Below the pieces are notes generated by a model, which saw nothing but the letters and a program-made list of their open reading frames with translations, searched no databases and was not told the DNA's origin. 64,000 nucleotides of DNA from Alopecurus myosuroides (taxonomy: Eukaryota; Streptophyta; Magnoliopsida; Poales; Poaceae): positions 244,293,540 to 244,357,539 of the forward strand of contig CM054060.1 in assembly GCA_028641055.1 (NCBI GenBank), in the 5' to 3' direction. A program made the translations under genes and the position numbers. Shown here piece by piece: positions 45,096-57,342 of this stretch (position 1 is its first letter; each line of letters begins with the position of its first letter).

Positions 45096-48059
45096 ATGGC
45101 ATCTTCACCATCCTCTCCCGTTCACTCCGCCGCGCACACAATCGAGGAGATCATCAACGACCTGGATCCAAGGCTGGGCTCCCCGACGCGCGTCGGCGAC
45201 GAGCCGGAGAAGACCGTGGATTCCGCGGCGGACGGAGGTAATCCTTCCGCCGCCGCGAACCTTGCGGGTTCGAGCTCCGCGCCTACTCCGCCGTTTGCTC
45301 CCGAGACGGCGGAGGAAAAGTTCACGCTTCCCGGCGACGAGCTCGCTGCTGCCTGAGCTAACGAAGAAACGGAATTTGTCGGCAACTGGAGTCCGAGCAA
45401 TATTCCTCTTTCCCTCCTTGCACGAATGGCAAGGGAAGGATTAATAGTTAAAGGCAAATGGCGGAATTCGGAAGGTGAACTCGAGCCCAAACCAAAAGAC
45501 GGGGAACGCGTCCTCCTCACCTCTCATATTGCGAGAGGTATGGGTTTACCGCCTTCCGCCTTTTTCTTAGACGTCCTTAACTATTATGGCGTCTAGCCGC
45601 ATAATCTTACTCCAAACTCCATCCTCTACCTAGCTAGTTTCCAAGCCCTTTTTGAAGGGTACTTAGGAATAGCACCTAGTCTAGATTTTTGGCAATATTG
45701 CTTTGAGGTAAAACATAACCTCACAGAAGGTATTTCCCCTATCTGTGGAACTATATCTTTCGCTCTTCGAAAGTTTAGAGAAGATTGGTACCCGAAGATG
45801 AAAATGCCGGAACATGTCCAATCTTGGATGGGTTCTTTCTTTTACCATCAGGACATCCCATTCCCTGGTAAGGAAAACAGGGTTCCTTCATTCGTTAATT
45901 CCGCTGCCACCCCTCAAGAGAGCTGGACAATTGAAGCAGCGCAAACATTGCCGGAAAACTTGATGAAGATAAAACGGCGTATCGCCAAGCTTACTTCCTC
46001 TCAGCCTCCTTTAACTGGGAAGGATACTATTTTATGTTGGTTTGGACGCCGTATTCAACCTCTTTCCTTTCGTTCCCGGCTCCTTTGCGAATACGAAGGG
46101 CCAGAAGATAGAATGAGGGGAACAGATAAGTCCTACACCAAAAAAGATTTCATAAAGCGGCTCAATCAACTGGTCGCCATCTGCGATCAACACGTAGAAA
46201 GTCTGGCCATTTATCACGTGGAGAATCTGGCCCCTAAGGTGTTTATACTTTCCTTGCCTTCGGGTTTTCCCCAAATTAACTTTTTTCTCTGACTTTTAAC
46301 GCATCGTTACTCCTTCGTTAGTTCGACGAACTTGGAGGAGCTGATCTTGCTTCCGACACCGAGCTTAGCGAATTACATGCTAGCTTTTACAACAGTCGGA
46401 AACGTAAAAGGCAGGTGACTTTGGGAGACACGGTGACTGTTGACGGAATTCCCGTCGTCACCTCCAGGTATTTCATTGGAGCTTTCCTAGTCATCATTCT
46501 CCACTGGTTCTTCGAGATTTTTATTTCTCGGATGTTTTCCTTTCAGCCTTTCCCCAACTCCTCTGAAGACAAAGAAGCTGAAGAAACATAAAGTTACTGT
46601 CAAAGGAGAATCTTCTTCTGCCACCATAGGCGCGAGGAACCGAATGGAAACACAGATGGGTGGAAATCCTCAATCATCTGGGGTAAACGAAACCGTTCCC
46701 AATTTGGACAGCAATATCCGGATAAAGGAAGAACCATTCGACGACCTCGGATATATCCGTCCGGAGGCTAAGAGATTCTTCGCTCCTGCCCCTCTGATCC
46801 GTCCTTGGCCTCAAGGCGGATTAATTGTTCGCAATGATTTCGTATTTTTGCCTCGTCAAGTCATACAAGATGGCCTTCACCATGTTGGAATTCTTTTTGC
46901 TGACTATGCAAAAGAATTCAACGAGACCTTGGCAAACTTGCGAGAAATGAGCCAGGTAATATCTCTAGCCCCCAAGCAATAAGTTGAAAGCCTGATTTCT
47001 TCTTAATGCTTCTTACTACGCTTGTTCATACTTAAGCGTTTGGCTTTCATTTCCGTGTTTCAGCATTCTGCTGATGCCATAAACTTAGAAGTTTTTAACA
47101 AACTTAACATTAAGAATGAAGAAGTTAGAACCCTTCAATCTATTGTTGAGTCAAAAAACAACAAGCTGGCCTTATCTCAGCTACAGCTATCGGAAACAAC
47201 AGGTATTTATTCTCTGCAGTTTTTTATCCGGAAAGTAATTTTTCTCGAATTCGGATTATTTTTCCTGCCCTCCAGCTGCTTTAGCTAAGGCCAAAGAATT
47301 AGCTGAGGATGCCAGCAATGCCGCTCGGCTCCGTGAGGAAAACTCGAACCTTCGTAATGAGCTTATGAAGGTTCGAAAAGACCTGGAAGCCAGTAATCTG
47401 GCCCTTGGGATTGCTCAATCCAAGGCTTCTTTACAGGCAGCGGAAAATAAGTCTATTATCCAGGATTTGGAAAGTATGTTATTCTCGCGCCTGAAAGAAG
47501 GTACCGAAATCGACAATGTTCTTGGTAAGTTAGTTCCTTTTACCGATTTCTTCATGTCTTATTTTCTTTCTTCAGTTTTTCGCCTAACCTTTTTTGGTTG
47601 CTTATTCGAAAAAAAACAGGAAATTTTCCAGGGCTTTCTCGTACCGAGAAAATCCGAGCTTTTGGGGAGGTATAGAACGCAATCAGAGATGCAGGGATGC
47701 AATTGATTAACAAGTTCCTTCCCACAAGTACTATGGAATTCTCAGAGGTTTACAAACATCCGGGTGCCATCATGGAGGTGGCGAAGTCCAGGGAATCCAT
47801 CCTTCGCTCCGCTGCACGGGGTGGTGCACGCATGGCACTTGGCCTTATGCGTATGCACTACCCTGGTGCAAAGTCTTGGCGCGTGGCGTCCGGTATCCCT
47901 CAAGGATATACGGAAAATCAGCGAACCATTATCTTTGATGAAATCAAAGGTCACGCCACCAAGATTGCCTCTATGGTGAACATTTCCATCACCTATCCAG
48001 AAGAAGAGGTCCCTGCAGCCCCCGAGGATGACAGCAACGAAGAAGACTCGGATGCTTGA
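45096..48059 (+). pseudogene. Spliced antisense gene of element B (PF04195-like), three nonsense codons
   Basis: Exons 45096-46238, 46322-46467, 46547-46955, 47064-47202, 47276-47524 and 47620-48059. All introns are GT-AG with pyrimidine-rich acceptors. Exon lengths total 2526 bases, exactly 842 codons with the terminal stop, which supports the model. Exon 1 matches the same domain as element A's gene (KPKDGERVLLTSHIARGMGLPP, PNSILYLASFQALFEGYLGI). Exon 2 is basic (SRKRKRQ). Exons 4-5 are coiled coil. Exon 6 has ARGGARMALGLMRMHYPG and an acidic end. In-frame stops at 45354-45356 (TGA), 45594-45596 (TAG) and 47673-47675 (TAG; the C copy has Trp there). It runs convergent to pol. The function is unknown. 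Confidence 0.75.
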
Positions 48060-48678
48060 AGGATTACACTTAAACTGGATGGTGGATAGGAGCATTATTT
48101 TTACAATGTAATTCATATTGCAATGCTTCTATTCCGTTTATCGAAACAAGAACTCCGCCTTTTGCATCTTTGAATTATGAAATTCCTTGCAAGGTTTTCG
48201 GGTTTGACTATTCCTTTATCTTCTAAGTTCTATGGCGTATATGTTTTAACTGTCCTTAGTGTTTGAAATGGCTCAATAGCATTATGAAGCGTCATGCCGA
48301 GTAACTGGGTAAAACCAATCAGTTTAAACTCGGAAACATGGATCATACTAAAGGCATTTTTACTAACTAGCTCCAGTGACCCAACACATAAGCAATCAGA
48401 TAATGCTTAGAGAAAAGTAAGGAATCTTTTTGAATGAAACTTGGGCACGCAGGCACAATCCGAGTTTCCTTTAGTCGTTAGCAGGCTGAAATCATTCAGT
48501 TTTTAAACGCCGAGCACGCAGGCACAATTCGGGTTAACATTGAGTATTTTGTAAGATCATTGGGAAATAGATAAGGTGGAATCATGCTTTGTACTATAAC
48601 GAACTTGTAAAAACATGGATACCAGAATTCCGACAACTTTATTTCATGATCTCAAAAGATGTTTACATAGAAATTGAA
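48060..48678. other. Spacer between the convergent antisense gene and pol of element B
   Basis: No ORF. Two direct copies of GCACGCAGGCACAAT lie at about 48446 and 48515. The same arrangement occurs in element C (62653 and 62720, complementary). It must contain the transcript ends of both convergent genes. Confidence 0.6.
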
Positions 48679-51600
48679 CTAAGTATAGAAGGGACGTAAC
48701 TGCTGGATACTCCAAGGCCTCTTTGTCTCTCCTAGCTCAACATCTATCTTTCTCTTTCTTTTGCGATTCGGATTCTCGGGATCGTCTTCCGTATCTCGAA
48801 TGTCGACAAGATAGTATGATCCATTCTTCATGGCTTTACTTATGACAAATGGTCCTTCCCAAACTGGGGCCAATTTATGCTTCCTTTGTTGCACCAGCCT
48901 CAGTACTAGGTCACCTTCTTTAAAAGAACGATGCCTGATTTTCCGACTATGATAACGTCGTAAACCTTGCTGATAGATGGCGGATCTTTGAAGCACAAGC
49001 TCTCGTTCCTCTTCTAAGAGATCAACGGCATCCTGTCGTGCTTCTTTGGCATCCGAGTCATCGAAATCTTGCACTCTTGGGCTATCATGGATCATGTCCG
49101 TTGGAAGAATAGCTTCCGCACCATAAACTAGGAAAAACGGGGTTTGCCCAATTGACCTATTTGGCGTCGTTCGAATACTCCAAAGCATGGAAGGTAGCTC
49201 TTCTACCCATGCTCCAGCTGCTCTGTGAAGAGGAGATTCGAGTCTTGGGCGTATTCCTTGCAGGATTGAGCTATTCATTCTCTTAACCTGTCCATTGGAC
49301 TGCGGGTGCGCCACAGATGCGAGATCTAGGCGAATTCCCATTTGTCGGCGATATTTTGCCAACACCCCAATGGAGAAATTTGTCCCATTGTCAGTTATTA
49401 TGCTGTGTGGAACGCCGTATCTCATTACTAAGTCAATGATGAAATTTCTGGCAGTTGCCCCATCCAGCTTTTTGATGGGTTTGGCCTCCACCCATTTGGT
49501 ATATTTATCCACTGCTACGAGTAGATGTGTAAGTCCACCTCTTGCAGTTTTGAACGGTACCATCATATCTAGCCCCCAGACCGCAAACGGCCATGTAATG
49601 GGGATAGTTTTGAGTGCTTGGGCCGGCAAAATAGTCTGCTTGGCGTAATATTGACACCCAGCACACGTATTGACTATGTGCTCAGCATCTGTCTTGGCTG
49701 TTAGCCAGAAAAACCCAGCGCGGAATGCTTTTTTAACTATGCTTTTTGATTGAGCATGATGTCCGCAATCTCCGGCATGTATTTCTTCCAGTATTTCTCG
49801 TCCTTCTTCTGGTCAGATACACCGCTGAAAAATTCCGGAAGTACTGCGTTTATACAGACAATTGTCAATTACCACGTATCCTTTGCATCGACGCTGTATT
49901 TGTCTTTGCAAGACTTCATCTGCTCCCTCCGGGTACTTCTGATTGACTAAGAAGTTTAAATATGGAATTGTCCAGTCCGGTTTGACGAGCATAACTTCGA
50001 TTGATTCGGAAGCCAGAGGATAATCGACATCTCCACCTTTTATGGATGGTTCGTGCAAATGCTGGACGAATACACCTGGTGGTAAGGTTTTTACCCTCTC
50101 TGATCCCATGCGGGCTAACGCATCCGCGTTCCAATTTTCCTCCCTTTTGATGTGGAGTACTTCGAATCCAAAGAAACAGATGGCGAACTCGTCCACCGTT
50201 CTCCGGTATTCGACCATTATAGGGCTTTTGGCGTCCCAGGTTTGGTTAAGCTGATGCTGTACCAAATCCGATTCGCCATAGCACAAGATGCGCTTTACTC
50301 CTATTTCTTTTGCAATATGCAAGCCATGAAGCAAAGCTTCGTATTCTGCCACGTTATTACTGGCGTTGAAGTGTATTTGCAATACGTACTCCATTGTGTC
50401 TCCCTTAGGGGATTTTAAGACTACACCAGCGCCAGCGCCCTCCTTCATCTTGGATCCGTCAAAGTGCATGATCCAGTACTCGGACTCCGGCATTGGTGTT
50501 TTCTCCATTTGTTCCGTCCAGTCGGCGACAAAATCTGCCAAAACCTGGGATTTTATTGCCGTCCTTGGCTGATACTTAATGTCGAAGGCTGCTAGCTCGA
50601 TACCCCATTTGGCTACTCGACCAGTTGCCTCCGCATTGTTTATATTGTCCCCTAGTGGTGCTTTACATACCACTGTTATGGAATGCCCTTGGAAATAATG
50701 GCGCAGTTTTCTAGATGCGAAAAATACACCATATGTCAGTTTTTGATAGTGTGGATACCTTTGTTTGGATTCGGAGAAAACTTCACTTATGTAATATACC
50801 GGATGCTGGTCTGGTATGCTTTGTTCGTCCTTCTTCCGCTCCACAACAATTACCGCACTAATAACCCTGTTTGTAGCCATGAGGTACAATAACATAGGTT
50901 CTTCGTCTTTTGGGGATGCCAAAATCGGAGCTTTCATCAAAGTTTCCTTTAACTGGGTTAACGCTGCATCAGCCTCTTCTGTCCACTCGAACTTGTCGGA
51001 TTTTTTCAACAACTTGTAGAGTGGTAAGGCTTTATCCCACAGCCGACTAATAAATCTGCTGACGGCAGCGGCGGAACCTGTCAATCTTTGGACATCTTTT
51101 ACACACGTAGGCTTCGAGATGTTCAAGATGGCTTTGATCTTTTCCGGGTTAACTTCTATTCCTCTGTGAGAAACGATGAAACCCAGAAGTTTTCCTGAGG
51201 GAACCCCGAATACGCACTTTGATGGGTTTAACTTCATCTTGTAAGTGCGTAGGTTTTCGAAAGTTTCTCGCAAATCCTCAAGGAGTGTATCTTTTTCCTT
51301 GGTTACGACAGCAATATCGTCCACGTAAACATGGACGTTTTTGCCAATCTGACTATGCAAGCAACGTTGCATGCAACGCTGGTAGGTTGCACCTGTGTTC
51401 TTCAGGCCAAATGACATGGTTACGTAATAGTACGTCCCGTATGGGGTTATGAAAGAAGTCTTAATTTGGTCTTCCTTTTTCATGCGTATTTGGTGGTACC
51501 CGGAGTATGCACCCAAAAAGCATAAAAGCTCAGAGCATGCAGTGGCATCTATTATTTGATCGATTCGCGGTAACGCGAACCTATCTTTTGGACACAATTT

Positions 51601-51912
51601 GTTCAAGCCTGTGTAATCTATACACATTCTAAGAGCAGTAGTGTCTTTCTTCGGTACTAATACCGGATTTGCAGACCATTCAGTGTGGATTACTTCCTGG
51701 ATGAAGTCTGCTGCTAAAAGCCGGATAATTTCCTTGCCAATAGCCTTCCGTCTTCTTCCGTCAAATCGACGGAGACCTTGTTTGACGGGTTTTGAGCCTG
51801 GAATCACCTTGAGTTGGTGCTCAGCAAGTTCCCTGGGTACGCCTGGCATGTCAGCTGGACACCAGGCGAAAATATCCCAGTTCTCACGGAGGAACTTGAT
51901 GAGCTCGCCTTC
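48679..51912 (-). pseudogene. Pol of element B: RT, RNase H, archaeal-type RNase H, integrase
   Basis: RT motifs: ALRMCIDYTGLNK, FLGAYSGYHQI, MSFGLKNTGATYQR and the polymerase box HVYVDDIAV. The first catalytic Asp is Gly here (FLDAYSGYHQI in C). RNase H follows RT (YLMATNRVISAVIV region). Next is a second, archaeal-type RNase H with MHFDGS, AEYEALLHGL, GESDLV and NADALARM. Integrase has an HHCC region after a TGA at 49813-49815. Its catalytic blocks are WGLDMMVPF and IITDNGTNF, but the Glu block reads GQVKRMNSS (Lys for Glu). It ends with the C-terminal WEGPFVI domain and WSIQQLRPFYT. Multiple defects mean a dead enzyme set. Pol follows an amber codon at 51913-51915. Confidence 0.85.
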
Positions 51913-54900
51913 CTATTTGTCGGTCATCCCGGTCCCTACGACGACGAATTTTGTCGGATCTTTGGGATCTAGGATTACCTGTCTTGTATTCTCGGACGCG
52001 TTGAAGCTGTCTGCTCGCTTCCGGGTTTCTTTTCCTGCCGGCATTTCTGTCGGCGATACCTCCTTGGCCAGCTACTTCAGTTCTTCCTTTGCTATGACTC
52101 TCTGAGCGCAAAGGGCGTTTTCTTTTTCCAGCTCGTTTGCCAGCTTGAAGTCGCCGGCAATAGTGATTACTCCTCCTTTGGGTCCTGGCATCTTCAGCTT
52201 GTTGTAGATATAACAGGATCTTGCCATGAATTTGGCGAAAGCTGGTCGTCCGAGTATTGCGTGATACACGCTTTCGAACGGCACTACTTCGAAGGATACT
52301 TTTTCCTGACGGAAGTGATCTTTATCTCCAAAAGTGACATCTAGGTAAATTTCTCCTAGGGATCGTGCTTGTCTGCCAGGAACAATGCCATGGAAACGTA
52401 TGTTGCTGTAATTGAGCTGGGACTCAGAAATCTTCAGATGTTTCAGCGTATCCAGGTACATTATGTTAATGCTGGATCCTCCGTCCATCAGCACTCTTTT
52501 TAGCCTAGTGTTCTGGACAATAGGGCTTACGACAAGAGCTTGTGTGCCGGGTTCAGGGATATTCCCGGGATGATCAGACTGATCCCAGGTAATTGGTGTA
52601 TTGGAGTACTTCAAGAATTTCGGGGTTGCCGGAACAACCGCGTTTATTTCTCGAAGCGTTCTTTTGGCCACCTTTGCTGATGGAGTTGCTAAGAATGTCA
52701 GCATTGCTTCTCCATGAACTCTCGGAAATTTGGGTTCGCCTTTTCGCTGTTGTTCCTGGATTTTTTCATCGGTGTCCGATTCACTGTCTTCTTTGTCAGC
52801 TTCTGGCTTTTGTTTGGGGAATTTCCTTTTGGAACTCTTCCCTTTACTTCCGGATCCTGCACTTCCTTTCATGTGCTTGTTCAGCCGGCATTGCGCGTTT
52901 GTATGGGTTGGCTTCCCACATTGTGAATGGTGGACACAGGGTTCCGACTTAATCCTTTCCCACTCTTCTGGAGTGTAGTTGATTGGATCTGGACTGCGTC
53001 CTTTCCACTTATTCCCTTTTTCACTTCCAAAGGCTATGTTGACCTCTTTGGGTTTTGTCGATGTTTCTGGAGTTCCTTTTTTGTCAGAGCGAGGAGTATT
53101 CTTGGAAAGTATCAGTGTGTCGATATTTCCTCCTCTTGCTCTGATGTCATCTTCGGCCGCAGCGTGTTCATTGGCGGTTGTAAGCATAGATCCGAGATCC
53201 TTGTGCTGTTTTGAACCAACCATGAACGGTACCAGTCCGGGTTTTAGGCCATTGACGAAAGCATGCATTGCTTGTACGTCAAATACTCCAGAACAACTAT
53301 TCTTCATTGCAGTCCATCTAGAGATGAAATCCACGTATGGTTCATCCTCGAATTGGGTGCAACGGGTCAGCTGGTTGATGCTGTTCGGGCGTTTGTACGT
53401 TCCCCGGAAATGCTGAGTGAATACCTTAGCCATATCATCCCAGCTGTCGACGGTTCTTGATGGTAATCCATTAATCCAATCTCTGGCTCCGTCCAGTAAC
53501 ATTAGGGGAAGAAACTTGACAGCTTCCAGGTCTGTCCCATTGTTGATCTGGACGGCTGTATAGTAGTCTGAGAGCCAGGTATCCGGGTTTGTGCTGCCGG
53601 TGTATTTCTGGTACGTTGGACCGACCTTGGGAAAGACAGAATGCAGGGTTATCCTTCGGATCCTGTCAGTGAAACACTTAGGTCCAAAGTATAAATCATC
53701 CTTTTCTGCTCTATCGATGTGTGCAGAATATCTTCCGGCTGAATGGACAGAAGGGGATCTGCTCCTTTCTTTTCCATTGTTGCGCGGACGCGCTTTTCCG
53801 GGATTGTTTCTATCTCTTCCGTGATTACGCCCTTTTGGATTAGGCGGAGTTCTGCTCCTGTGCCTTTCTTTATCCTTAGGAGGTGTCCGGGATCTCTCAC
53901 GTCTGTGAGGCGTATCATATCTTCCAGCTTTTTCAGCTGGGTTCCTCGGAGGTGGCATTGTTTTGCCGTCATTCCGGTATTTTTCTTCCCGATCGTGGGA
54001 TTTGAGTCCACCTTTCGGGGGATGGGATCCGGTTCGGGACGCTTCATCCCTATTGTCGGGGTTTTTCTTGTCTTTTCTCGGATCCTCTTTTTTATCCTTT
54101 GAATTGTCCGAATCTCCAGGTTCTTCCGGTCCGGGTGCTCCAGCGGCGCAAGTAGCTGTTTTGCATAGGGCGGAATTATCATGCAGCTTCCCTGATCGCT
54201 CTTGGCCCCGATGCTGTGGTTGCAATGCTTTTCCTAGGAAAGCATACACCCCTTGAAGTTTTTTACCATTGGAGTACATGTCGTTATTCAGGATGGCGAA
54301 CGTTGCTTCCGCGTTTTCTGCTGCGGTTTTGTATATTGGTTCGCCTCTGGCATCCTTGCCGTTTACCTGCTTTTGCCAAGATGGGTTGTGATACCTTTCC
54401 TTTGGCGGCAGTACTTCCGGTCTTACGATTCCGGGTAACCTTGTAGGTTTTATGCCAGATCTATTCTTTCTCTCGTACTCCTCGATTTCTTCCTTCATGA
54501 CCTTGATGTCATTCTGGGTTTGCTGGAGGTGTTCCCGAGATCTGAGTAGATGTTGCTGTTGCCTTTGGAAAGCTCGTCTCCCGGCTTCCAGCATCTCAGG
54601 GGGTTCATTTAATCCCACTGGCGTTTGCAACAGATCCTGTTCTTCTTGTTCTGTCATTGGCATAACAAGGATTTCCTTTGTTTTCTTCTCCGCATGCTTT
54701 ATTCCGCTTGCATCTCCTACTTCCGGGTTTTCTTCGGCTGCATCAGCCAATTTTTTCTTCCGAAGCTTGTATTGGAGCTTTTTGGCGGTTTTATGCTTTT
54801 TCTTGGAAGAGGGAGGCTTTTTGACAGGCTCATCTTCCGTCAATTCCTTGACATTAGGAAATACCGGAGAAGTTTCTCCGTCTTCTCTCTCTTCCTCTGG

Positions 54901-55389
54901 CGGAGGGGTTTTAGGGCTTTCCTGGCTACCGGCATCCGTGGTCTCAGCCGGTTTTGCCATTAGCACTTCGTGGAATCCCTCTTGAAGAGATTTTACCTTT
55001 TTCTCAAAGGTGTCCTCATCCTCATCTTCGGAATCGAAGTCATCCGATCCGGTTTCCGACTCTAATCTCGCCTCAATGGCGGCTAGCACTGAGTCGGCTT
55101 CCGAGTTCATCGTCGTGTTGACGGATGTCGGATCTTCCACTTCTGTGGGGGGTGTGTTGTTGTCTGCCTCTTCCACAGGGTTTCCATCATCCGTGTCTTT
55201 GGCGACTTCGGATTGCACCATGCCGATAAAGTGTGTATCACTGTTTTGTCGGCGATCTGAGTAGAATCCGGTATCATAGTCATCTTCGACTGGGTATAGG
55301 GCGGGTGGGAAATATTTGCTTCCACCGCAAAACCCCATTGCTTCTGCAGTTAGTCCGATAAAGATATTAGCAGATCCGATCGGCAACAC
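51913..55389 (-). pseudogene. Gag-protease of element B
   Basis: Acidic and Lys-rich N-terminal half with a coiled coil (RRAFQRQQQHLLRSREHLQQ), then an Arg/Ser/Pro-rich segment (RSRTPPNPKGR). The capsid-like Gag domain follows (LSDYYTAVQINNGTDLEAVKF, AKVFTQHFRGTYKRP), then a His/Cys-rich short segment (CVHHSQCGKPTHTNAQC) in the zinc-knuckle place. The aspartic protease has LMDGGSSINIMYL and ILGRPAFAKF. The frame runs open to a private amber at 52072-52074 and then, after more pol-type text, to an amber at 51913-51915 shared with element C. The true start is unclear: the frame is open upstream of 55389, and the ATG at 55548-55550 is in a frame displaced by a 2 bp difference from C. Confidence 0.75.
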
Positions 55390-55544
55390 GCAGGCACTTA
55401 CCAGGTGGTTTTGCGCCGGTATGTAGGATCCGTTGTCGAGGAAGCGTCCGACGTATTCGTCGAACTCCAGGAGCTTCCGACAGTGATTGATCTTCCGATT
55501 CCGCCGAGTATCCCAGATCGGAACTTCACGCCTGACGTCGTTTT

Positions 55545-55561
55545 CCCCATGGTGGGCGCCT
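55545..55561 (-). promoter_or_regulatory. Primer-binding site of element B
   Basis: The minus strand reads TAGGCGCCCACCATGGGG just inside the 5' LTR. In C it is TGGCGCCCACCGTGGGG, the form usual in grass Tat elements. Confidence 0.75.
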
Positions 55562-55563
55562 AC

Positions 55564-56104
55564 TGTCGAGACATCGTAGTAGTTTTCATAGACGGGGGTG
55601 CCATGAGACTACGGTAGAGACGTGGGGTAACGGGATCGCGTGGTGAACATTTGACATAGGATTTACCCAGGCTCGGTACGTCGCGACAGTACGACGTTCC
55701 TACTCCTGCAATCTCACTAATCAGGGCTAAATCCTGTGTATAGAATTACAATGTGAGGTTTAGATCTAGCTATTCGCTGAGGATCAACTTCCCGGCGAGT
55801 TAGCCTATAGCTTCTTTTCTGGTTATCTCATCTCCCGTCCGGCTTTATATAATAGCCGGATTAGGGCTTACAGAATAGGAAACCTAGAAGACTACGGTTA
55901 CTATAACTTGGAAAGTAAGGAATCCGTCTTCTCCTCCAAGCCAGATCACGTGGGCCATGATCCGGGTCCTTCTAGAATCCGGCTTCTGTGCGTCAGGTTA
56001 CTGGGCCGCCCAATGGACCATAGCCCACTACCACTTGGGCCACCCCGGTAATCCGACACTTATGACTACCATCTGATATACCCCTATTTGGTATATATCC
56101 GACA
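55564..56104 (-). repeat. 5' LTR of element B (541 bp)
   Basis: Aligned by eye to 44015-44555 without gaps and with about 8 substitutions, mostly C/T or G/A. Confidence 0.92.
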
Positions 56105-56706
56105 ATAGGGTTTGTAGTATATGGAGAAACCTAGAAGGAGGGCTGCTTGAGTAACAGAAACATGAGCCCCAATCTAGTGATTAAAGCATATGGGATAAAG
56201 AGGACCTTTTTATCTTAATGGTATGGTTGGATATTTTTACCTTAATGTATCTTCTAATAGTTGCGGATGTTTGCTAGAGTTCCAATCATAAGGACTTGCA
56301 ATCATTGGATAGTGAGAGCTTGTTAGCTTTACGTCTCCCACAAAAAAGAGGAATATCAACCTTGTAATTAACTATTTGATCATAGACAATTCCATCACAA
56401 TTACCACCACTTTTCCACACTCATGGTAATTTTAGTTTATGGTTACTTAGTATATTTTATTGTTGCAGCACTAACATTTACTTTCTTGTATTTATTATCT
56501 TCCAAAGCTATCTCTCATACAGTCATACTCGTATTACTGCTCTACTATTATTTCCTAGATAAAGTAAACGTTTAGTGTGCGTAGTGTTGTATTAGTGGTT
56601 GATAGAACTTGAGAGAACATTTATCCTATCTTTAGCTCCTCGTTGTGTTTGACACTCTTACTTATCGAAAAGGCTACACACGATCCCCTATACTTGTGGG
56701 ATACCA
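56105..56706 (+). repeat. Solo LTR J, third segment
   Basis: Begins with the ATAGG duplicate and ends CCCCTATACTTGTGGGATACCA, then GCAGC. No ORF. Confidence 0.8.
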
Positions 56707-57053
56707 GCAGCTAGAGGACCCACACGGCCCCTGGGCGCGGCCAGAGGGGGGCGCCCCGCCTCATGGTGTGGGGCCCCTGAGCCCCCCCTCCGGGTCTCCG
56801 CCGGACTCCGTGTACGTGACAAATTTCTAAGGCTTCTGATTTTTTTCCATACAATTCCGAGAATATTTTCATAACAACTTTTCTTAAACTAAAACAGTAG
56901 AAAAAAGGAACCGGCTATTTTGGCATCTTGTCAATAGGTTAGTCCCAGAAAATCGATAAAAATGTCATAAAGTGTATAAGGAACATGTAGCACATGACAA
57001 GAAAACAACATGGAACATCAGAAATTATGGATACTTTTGAGACGTATCAAGCA
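56707..57053 (-). repeat. 3' LTR of element I, second part
   Basis: Resumes the LTR broken at 41290. Contains GGCCCACACGGCCCC-like GC block, GGCATCTTGTCAATAGGTTAGTC, and ends GACGTATCAAGCA. Confidence 0.75.
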
Positions 57054-57342
57054 TCCACAATCTTAGTTCCTACTCGTCCTCCAGTAGGTAAACGATAAAA
57101 ACAAATAATTTTTGAGGTGACAAGCTACCAACATAAACTTGATCATCATAATGTAAAGCGTGTAAACTAGGATCAAATGAGTAAAGAGTGTAGTTTATAG
57201 TTGATATAGAGTAATGGATAAACCATTAAGAAGAACAAAGTAAAACATTTTAATGATCGATATGAAAAACGATCCACTGTGCAAAGTATATTAAAGATGA
57301 TTTAACCTTCAAGAACAACAATATAATAATCCTAAGCATCTA
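57054..57342 (-). other. 3' UTR of element I, cut by element C
   Basis: Begins with a degraded PPT (minus: AAGATTGTGGA) and matches 11460-11560 (AGTAGGTAAACGATAAAAAC). No gene. The rest of element I lies beyond element C and outside the window. Confidence 0.6.

Larger units (their letters stand above)
44015..56104 (-). mobile_element. Complete 12.09 kb Tat-lineage Ty3/Gypsy element B, TSD ATAGG
   Basis: LTRs of 541 bp each (44015-44555 and 55564-56104) with TGTCG..CGACA ends. ATAGG at 44010-44014 and 56105-56109. Minus-strand order: 5' LTR, PBS, gag-protease, RT, RNase H, second (archaeal-type) RNase H, integrase, spacer, antisense spliced gene, PPT, 3' LTR. Dual RNase H and the antisense gene mark the Tat lineage. 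I count 8 substitutions between the LTRs (about 1.5%). At the commonly used grass rate of 1.3e-8 per site per year that is roughly half a million years. Nonsense and catalytic changes make this copy inactive. Confidence 0.92.

Noticed and set aside
41291..56706. A complete retrotransposon between 41291 and 56706
   Set aside because: Its ends are the ends of one LTR. The inner 12 kb has its own LTRs and target duplication, so this is a solo LTR with nested insertions.
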